Source: Myxococcales bacterium (lineage in GTDB: Bacteria > Myxococcota_C > UBA6777). Taken from it: a stretch of 8,539 bases of DNA. Position numbers and translations under genes: made by a program. Positions 4,790 through 8,539 of the stretch are shown one piece after another. The notes under the pieces were generated by a model, which saw only the letters and a list, made by a program, of their open reading frames with translations, was not told where the DNA came from and made no database searches. How positions within the stretch are numbered: the first letter of the stretch is position 1; each line of letters begins with the position of its first letter. Location of the stretch: assembly GCA_027005175.1 (NCBI GenBank), contig JALTMC010000020.1, forward strand, positions 1-8,539, given 5' to 3'.

Positions 4790-6202
4790 ATGAAAGTTCC
4801 AAGTAGAAGATTCATCGTCGTTGATTATCAAGATACACTCCTGAGCGCAATAGTTCTACAAGATATTCTCCCTGAAACTCATTTGGCGCGATTTATCGTT
4901 GGACTTGTTGAACAACTTGATATGAGCATTTTTTACCAGCATTACAGCAATCGAGGAGGTACAACATATGCTCCACAAATTCTGTTGGCCCTACTTTTAT
5001 ACGCCTATGCTACGGGGGTTTTCAGTTCTCGCAAGATCGAAAGGGCGACATATGAATCTATCCCATTTCGCTATATCGCTGGGCATCTTCATCCTGATCA
5101 TGACACCATTGCTACATTTCGCAAGCGCTTCCTTTCCGAGTTTCGAGATGTGTTTGTCCAAGTTCTCTTGCAAGCACAAGATGCTGGGATTCTCAACCTG
5201 GAAGACATTAGTCAGGATGGAACAAAAGTGCATGCAAATGCATCCAAGAGTAAAGCTGTCAGTTACAAAAGGCTGCTTGAACTTCAGCAACGCCTTGAGA
5301 AAGAAGTGGATGAATTATTTGAGCTTTCAGCAAAACTTGACCAAGGAAATGTCTCTGAATTACCCGAGCATTTCGATATGGATCTAGAGCTTTCGATTCG
5401 CCTGGAAAGGCTGGTAAAGTATGCGACAGCAAAAGATGTTTTGGAACAAAGAGCAGCAGAACGTTATGAAGTTGAAAAAAAAGAGTATGATGCCAGGCAA
5501 CAAGCCAGAGAAGAGAAGAAGCAAAAAACAGGGAAGAATCCTCGGGGACGAAAGCCAAAAGCCCCAGTCGAAGGGCCTCGTGACAAAGATCAATACAACT
5601 TTACAGACCCGGAATCACGAATCATGAAAAACAGCAAAGACAAAGGATTTGACCAGCACTATAATGGTCAGATAGGGGTGGAGCACGAGAGCATGCTAAT
5701 TGTGGGAAATAGTTTGTCGAATCACACAAATGATAAACAAGAAGTGGAACCACTCTTGGATAGAATGGAACAAGAATTGGGAACTCCCAAAAGTGCAGCA
5801 ATGGACAATGGATACTTCAGCGAAGCGAATATCAAGTATTGTCTTGAGAAGGGGATAGAACCGTATATTGCGACGGGACGAAACCCTCACCACAACAGTT
5901 GGAAAAAATATTTTGAACAACAGGAAGAGCCAGGAGAAGATGCCAGTCCGACCGTAAAAATGGCTCATAAATTGAAGAGCGAAGTAGGGCAAGCAATCTA
6001 TCGTCTACGTAAATGCACTGTAGAACCAGTGATTGGAATCATCAAAGGAGTGCTTGGTTTTCGCCAATTTTCGTTGAGAGGTTTAGAGCCTGCCGCTGGT
6101 GAATGGAATCTGGTCTGTCTCGCATACAATGTGAAGAGATTGCATGTTATCCTTGCCGGTCAAGGATTTCCTGGGAACAAGGTTTCTCCGACAGGCTGCT
6201 AG
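4790..6202 (+). CDS. tnp: IS1182-family DDE transposase
   Basis: This 470-residue protein is of normal family length. Residues about 40-115 form the N-terminal DUF772-type domain (YAPQILLALLLYAYATGVFS, then HPDHDTIATFRKRF). The DDE residues are D143 in SQDGTKVHANASK, D339 in AMDNGYFSE and E412 in TVEPVIGIIKG. Between them lies a long charged coiled-coil-like insert (about 160-260) with a basic patch, KKQKTGKNPRGRKPK. The start at 4790 has AGAGG 11 bases upstream, inside a hairpin loop. The last codons read through the right terminal repeat (KVSPTGC), and the stop codon TAG is part of the CTAG target copy, so the insertion site itself ends the protein. Confidence 0.93.
   Translation: MKVPSRRFIVVDYQDTLLSAIVLQDILPETHLARFIVGLVEQLDMSIFYQHYSNRGGTTYAPQILLALLLYAYATGVFSSRKIERATYESIPFRYIAGHLHPDHDTIATFRKRFLSEFRDVFVQVLLQAQDAGILNLEDISQDGTKVHANASKSKAVSYKRLLELQQRLEKEVDELFELSAKLDQGNVSELPEHFDMDLELSIRLERLVKYATAKDVLEQRAAERYEVEKKEYDARQQAREEKKQKTGKNPRGRKPKAPVEGPRDKDQYNFTDPESRIMKNSKDKGFDQHYNGQIGVEHESMLIVGNSLSNHTNDKQEVEPLLDRMEQELGTPKSAAMDNGYFSEANIKYCLEKGIEPYIATGRNPHHNSWKKYFEQQEEPGEDASPTVKMAHKLKSEVGQAIYRLRKCTVEPVIGIIKGVLGFRQFSLRGLEPAAGEWNLVCLAYNVKRLHVILAGQGFPGNKVSPTGC
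6183..6198 (-). repeat. IS1182 right terminal inverted repeat
   Basis: The sequence tttctccgacaggctg is the perfect inverse of 4703-4718 and is followed by CTAG at 6199-6202. It also encodes the last residues of the transposase. Confidence 0.92.
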
Positions 6203-6541
6203 GGCGAAGGAGTCTCGGTCGAATTGTAGTCTGACAAACACAACCCTAAATTTTAGCAATGTCTGGACACTAGTCTGGAGTTTCGCCATTTCATCATCAA
6301 TTACTTGAAACTATAGGAGCTTTATCTGAATAGGAAGTTCTTGTTGATGATTTCATTGTGTTTGCCCACTTCATAGGCGAAAAGAGGCTCTTGTTTTGAA
6401 AAAGATATAGATCTCATATTCCTTTGTTCGTGAAGTGCTTGGGTCTCATTCCGCTGCGGCTTTGTTGTTAACAAACACTTGAGAGATACCCCGTCAGCTT
6501 GCTGCGGTGTTCTTCATTTACCAGTTGCGTAGGTTGTTTTG

Positions 6542-6563
6542 TTGATGTGGTATTGATGTGGTA
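6542..6563 (+). repeat. Two-unit 11-bp tandem repeat
   Basis: The unit ttgatgtggta occurs twice in succession, about 80 bases upstream of the DUF2310-type gene. It could be a slippage product or a weak operator. Nothing else supports a regulatory role. Confidence 0.6.
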
Positions 6564-6632
6564 TTCTGCTTCCACATGACTTCTTACTGTAATTATAGCA
6601 TTCTTTCGTTCTTACTTTTTCGATTCACGTCC

Positions 6633-6638
6633 GAGGTG
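6633..6638 (+). promoter_or_regulatory. Ribosome binding site deciding the start at 6645
   Basis: GAGGTG is followed by a 6-base spacer (tttctt) and ATG. The upstream in-frame start at 6558 (GTG) has no comparable site and would add 29 hydrophobic, Phe- and Ser-rich residues not expected in the family. Confidence 0.65.
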
Positions 6639-6644
6639 TTTCTT

Positions 6645-7382
6645 ATGTTTGTTGCACAATTATCATTTTCGGCAAAACAGCTAGACTCCACAGTAGGAGA
6701 CTTGGTTAAGGAGTTGGTTCATTTCTCGTACCATCAAGGTCTGATTGTTCATTTGGAAAATGATATTATTTACTCGAAGAATGGAAATATTATCTTGCAA
6801 TGTATCACTCCAGAAAAATACAAATTTGACACAATTGATAGAAGCTACATTTTTGGGAAGCTAGAGGAGCTTCAGGTAAGTATCACGATAGACTATCTGG
6901 GCGAAGCAACGTTTGCTCCAGATGTTTGCTCTTGTGCAAACTCCGGGTTCTACATTTTGCTTGCTTCGGACTTCATTCCATTGACTTGTGGCATTTGCGG
7001 AAATGCAGTCCCACTATATCGTATCCCCCCTACCTATGCTTCTGATCCTTCTTATTACGATATTAATTGTTGGAATAAGGTAAATCTAGCTTGGTCATCC
7101 ATTGAGTTTTATTCAGTTCATGAAGCATTTGCTCAAAAAGAACTTTGTGATATTCAGAGTCACCAAAATCAACAAGCTCTTGCCATAAGAGATAAAATTG
7201 AAACTCTTTCAGGCGTTGAATGTTACTATTTTATCGAGGAGTTAAGGCACATAAATAACCTCAATGCTGAAACTGTTGATATTTGTCCAGGGTGTGAGGA
7301 CAAATGGACGGTATGCGATTTTTCAGATCGATATGAACTTAAATGTAAAAGTTGTAAGCTGGTGACTAACGGGTGCATATAG
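6645..7382 (+). CDS. DUF2310-type Zn-ribbon protein, possible immunity protein
   Basis: This is a 245-residue protein. The ATG at 6645 is chosen over the upstream in-frame codon at 6558 because GAGGTG at 6633-6638 lies 6 bases away and because MFVAQLSFSA fits the family start. An N-terminal alpha/beta part is followed by CSC (C95, C97) and FYILLASDFIPLTCGICG (C115, C118). Next come the diagnostic VPLYRIPPTYA (about 122-132) and a helical part ending GVECYYFIEELR. At the C-terminus there is a zinc ribbon formed by CPGC (C214, C217) and CKSC (C234, C237). The order and the PLYRIPPT block match DUF2310, a family described as Zn-ribbon and possibly nucleic-acid binding. No enzyme activity is known to me. 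Being the first gene after toxin 3 once IS1182 is removed, it could be that toxin's immunity partner. That role is inferred from position. Confidence 0.75.
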   Translation: MFVAQLSFSAKQLDSTVGDLVKELVHFSYHQGLIVHLENDIIYSKNGNIILQCITPEKYKFDTIDRSYIFGKLEELQVSITIDYLGEATFAPDVCSCANSGFYILLASDFIPLTCGICGNAVPLYRIPPTYASDPSYYDINCWNKVNLAWSSIEFYSVHEAFAQKELCDIQSHQNQQALAIRDKIETLSGVECYYFIEELRHINNLNAETVDICPGCEDKWTVCDFSDRYELKCKSCKLVTNGCI

Positions 7383-7724
7383 AAGTTCAGGAGGAAAAAG
7401 AAGAGACAAGACAATCAAAACTGGGTATCCTGATAAAAAAAACAAAAAGAGCCAATCATGTCATGCCTCCTCCAAAGCATAACCCAATTTGATACTCATT
7501 CCCAGTCTCTTTGTGAAGAGTTTCAAAAAGCAGAACAGACCTGATTTGTAGTGGTATGGAGCAAGGAAGTAAAGCAAAACATTGGAACGTTGGTCATAAT
7601 AGGCCTTCATAAAAAGAACTTCGTTGCCTATGTCTCTGTTTTATATCTATTTAAACATCTACTTCCAAATATCTTTCCGTACTTCATCGAACATGTGATG
7701 ATTCTTTTTAGGAACCAAGAAAGA
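7383..7724. other. Gene-free stretch
   Basis: No convincing gene is seen. A plus-strand frame from 7551 runs into the repeat tail at 7725-7808, but its upstream residues (LFKHLLPNIFPYFIEHVMILF) resemble nothing recognisable and it has no good ribosome binding site. The stretch may be the decayed 5' part of a gene whose conserved 3' end survives at 7725-7808. An A-rich run at 7434-7449 has no stem that would make a terminator. Confidence 0.5.
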
Positions 7725-7808
7725 GTCATAGCTCTTGATGCTCAAAGTCATTCTGTTGAACTGTTTTGGACTCGTTTGGGGGCTTTGAAATCTGTTTCTC
7801 CAGGATAA
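7725..7808 (+). pseudogene. 3' remnant of an immunity-type gene
   Basis: These 28 codons including the stop (27 residues) correspond to the last 27 residues of the putative immunity protein ending at 1262. Only one residue differs (D for E), and every base change is at a third codon position. No homologous upstream sequence is present, so this looks like the surviving end of a related gene. Alternatively it could be a short conserved module reused by different genes. Confidence 0.5.
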
Positions 7809-7826
7809 ACACAGGACGTTCTCCCT

Positions 7827-7970
7827 GGATGATAAACAAGGTGTATGAAAAGAGCATGAGATAGCGAGCAAGACGGTTGTTTGTGGAAACCGAACGCCGG
7901 ATGACAGGCAAGGTGTATGAAAAGAGCATGAGACAGCCATCAAGAGTGCTGAAGGAGGTGGGGTATGCGT
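7827..7970 (+). repeat. Degenerate 72-bp tandem duplication, copy B
   Basis: Units start with ggatga at 7827 and 7899. Both contain caaggtgtatgaaaagagca, followed by tgaga.agc. One plus-strand frame reads KVYEKSMR in both units, with a TAG in unit 1. The period equals 24 codons. The same array precedes the IS1380 element in copy A. Confidence 0.65.
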
Positions 7971-8398
7971 TAGGGCTTGGGGAGTGCATTGCGAAAAGCA
8001 GCAGCATCCTCAAAGTGAAAGACTTGCTCAAGGAGTTGTTCAAGTTCCTCGTGATTGAGCTGCTCAAGTCGGGAGAGTGTGCTCTCTCGGATTCGGGGAA
8101 AACGTTGGCGTACAATCAGTTGGATGGCCTCTCGAAGAGCCTCTTTTTTACCGACTTCGATGCCTTCTTTTTTGCCGACTTCGATGCCTTCTTTTTTGCC
8201 GACTTCGATGCCTTCTTTTTTACCGACTTCGATGCCTTCTTTGTAGGAGATGGCTACTCCTGAATAATAATCTCGAAGGACTCTTGCTCTGGACTCGTAT
8301 TCAATACGCATGGCTGGATCTTGGCTGAGTCGCTCTAACTCCTCAAGGGCTTTCCTATAATTCTCATCTTTCCAGCTTTCCACGATTCTTGGACTCAT
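7970..8398 (-). CDS. Stand-alone C-terminal Rpn-like protein (142 aa)
   Basis: The frame that survives in the broken rpn gene has its own ATG at 8398, with a near-ideal AAGGAGGG (minus strand, 8413-8406) 7 bases upstream, so translation is plausible. The protein has an N-terminal helical part (residues 1-52). Four tandem IEVGKKEG units follow (about 56-87), probably a charged coiled helix. A C-terminal helical domain comes next (AIQLIVRQRFPRI, then SRLEQLNHEELEQLLEQVF). In E. coli some rpn genes use an internal start to make a small C-terminal protein that blocks the full-length toxin. This gene has the layout of such a product without the toxin. It could be an orphan inhibitor or simply an undecayed remnant. 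Confidence 0.55.
   Translation of the reverse strand: MSPRIVESWKDENYRKALEELERLSQDPAMRIEYESRARVLRDYYSGVAISYKEGIEVGKKEGIEVGKKEGIEVGKKEGIEVGKKEALREAIQLIVRQRFPRIRESTLSRLEQLNHEELEQLLEQVFHFEDAAAFRNALPKP
8151..8242 (-). repeat. 24-bp tandem repeat, 3.8 units, coding
   Basis: The plus-strand unit ccgacttcgatgccttcttt, followed by tttg or ttta, starts at 8151, 8175, 8199 and 8223. The last unit is cut to 20 bases. On the minus strand it encodes the eight-residue unit IEVGKKEG in the frame of the Rpn C-terminal protein. Units are almost identical, which points to recent slippage expansion. Such repeats are common and variable in number in this part of Rpn proteins. Confidence 0.95.
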
Positions 8399-8405
8399 CG
8401 TTTGA

Positions 8406-8413
8406 CCCTCCTT
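8406..8413 (-). promoter_or_regulatory. Strong ribosome binding site for the Rpn C-terminal frame
   Basis: AAGGAGGG on the minus strand is 7 bases before the ATG at 8398. It lies at the deletion junction in the rpn-type gene, so it may be created by the junction or be an ancestral internal start. Confidence 0.65.
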
Positions 8414-8539
8414 CAAAAACAAAATCAACCTTGGGGGAGAGAAGTGGCTCAGACATACAAGATAATTCTCCAGAGAGTTTCATAAGGCCAATCACCCAAT
8501 GAATGTATATCTTGCTTCAAAGGTCGTCAAGTAGATAAG

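Larger units (their letters stand above)
4699..6202 (+). mobile_element. IS1182-family insertion sequence with CTAG target duplication
   Basis: The body runs from 4703 to 6198 (1,496 bases). It has perfect 16-bp terminal inverted repeats, cagcctgtcggagaaa at 4703-4718 and tttctccgacaggctg at 6183-6198. CTAG occurs on both sides (4699-4702 and 6199-6202) and is best read as a 4-bp palindromic target duplication. The single transposase gene fills the element. Ends, duplication and reading frame are all intact, which suggests a recent insertion. It lies about 80 bases after toxin 3, where that toxin's immunity gene would be expected. Confidence 0.92.
6203..6644. other. Gene-free stretch with small repeats
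   Basis: No supported gene is seen on either strand. Visible structure includes gtctgga repeated at 6261 and 6273, the short palindrome ccgctgcgg at 6451-6459, and an imperfect hairpin, accccgtcagcttgctgcgg (6488-6507 region). The 11-base unit ttgatgtggta is duplicated head to tail at 6542-6563. The GC-rich palindromes in an AT-rich stretch look like remnants of repeats or insertion-sequence ends, but I cannot name the source. The end of the stretch carries the leader of the gene at 6645. Confidence 0.5.
7725..7973 (+). repeat. Long direct repeat, copy B
   Basis: This is the second copy of 1179-1428. Bases 7725-7808 read as the same C-terminal peptide (VIALDAQ to KSVSPG), with all four nucleotide differences at third codon positions. 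The rest is about 84 percent identical by eye and includes the 72-bp two-unit array (7827 and 7899). The copy ends at the stop codon of the minus-strand rpn-type fragment, so it forms that gene's 3' flank. Confidence 0.85.
7970..8456 (-). pseudogene. rpn-type (PD-(D/E)XK) gene with the nuclease core deleted
   Basis: On the minus strand an ATG at 8456 opens MSEPLLSPKVDFVF, the typical N-terminus of Rpn-family recombination-promoting nucleases or putative transposases. GGAG lies about 11 bases upstream. After 14 codons the sequence shifts frame and jumps to the family's C-terminal region (ALEELERLSQDPAMR..YESRARVLRDYYS). About 200 residues carrying the PD-(D/E)XK catalytic core are therefore missing, and the first frame stops after about 30 codons. 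The C-terminal part continues through four KKEGIEVG repeats to a stop at 7970-7972. E. coli Rpn proteins are toxic nucleases, some reported to act against phage. Here the enzyme cannot be active. Confidence 0.75.

Noticed and set aside
8151-8242. CRISPR-like regular repeat
   Set aside because: Units are directly tandem with no spacers and encode an in-frame peptide repeat.
7877-8263. Plus-strand open frame containing TGKVYEKSMRQ
   Set aside because: Most of it is antisense to the Rpn C-terminal frame. The repeats explain its openness and it has no good ribosome binding site.

Overview
The window is an accessory region of a bacterial genome with moderate, AT-leaning composition. Both strands have good Shine-Dalgarno sequences, and no rRNA, tRNA or housekeeping gene is visible. 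The species cannot be fixed from the sequence. Polymorphic-toxin tips, IS1380- and IS1182-family transposases, a DUF2310 Zn-ribbon protein and an Rpn-family fragment together suggest a Gram-negative-type bacterium rich in mobile DNA, but this is inference.

Layout, left to right. (1) 1-1262 holds the 3' end of a large polymorphic toxin gene: a conserved stem segment joined to a papain-fold-like toxin tip, followed by a likely immunity gene. (2) 1179-1428 is a repeat found again at 7725-7973. Its first part codes for the C-terminus of the immunity protein, and the rest contains a degenerate 72-bp tandem duplication. (3) 1429-3269 is an IS1380-family insertion sequence with its transposase on the minus strand. 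(4) 3270-4086 is a second, 5'-truncated stem plus toxin tip (ParB-like fold) with its own small downstream gene, a likely immunity gene. (5) 4123-4620 is a third 5'-truncated stem plus toxin tip, resembling polymorphic toxin type 33. (6) 4640-4678 is a palindrome that looks like abutted IS1182-type ends. It is followed by a complete IS1182-family element (4703-6198) flanked by CTAG duplications. (7) 6203-6644 is gene-free. (8) 6645-7382 encodes a DUF2310-type Zn-ribbon protein, possibly the separated immunity gene of toxin 3. (9) 7383-7724 is gene-free. (10) 7725-8456 holds the second repeat copy running into a broken rpn-type gene on the minus strand. That gene keeps its first 14 codons and its C-terminal third but has lost the nuclease core.

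Taken together, this is an array of alternative toxin tips with partner genes, all sharing one stem sequence: a store of C-terminal modules next to a full-length effector whose 5' part lies outside the window. Recombination through the stem would swap tips. The IS elements have reshaped the array. The IS1380 element lacks a target duplication and joins two unrelated contexts (the 3' end of an rpn-like locus on the left, the toxin stem on the right). The IS1182 element separates toxin 3 from anything that could neutralise it. The least expected items are the rpn remnant, which retains only the C-terminal region behind a strong ribosome binding site, and the third-codon-position pattern in the duplicated immunity-gene tail.
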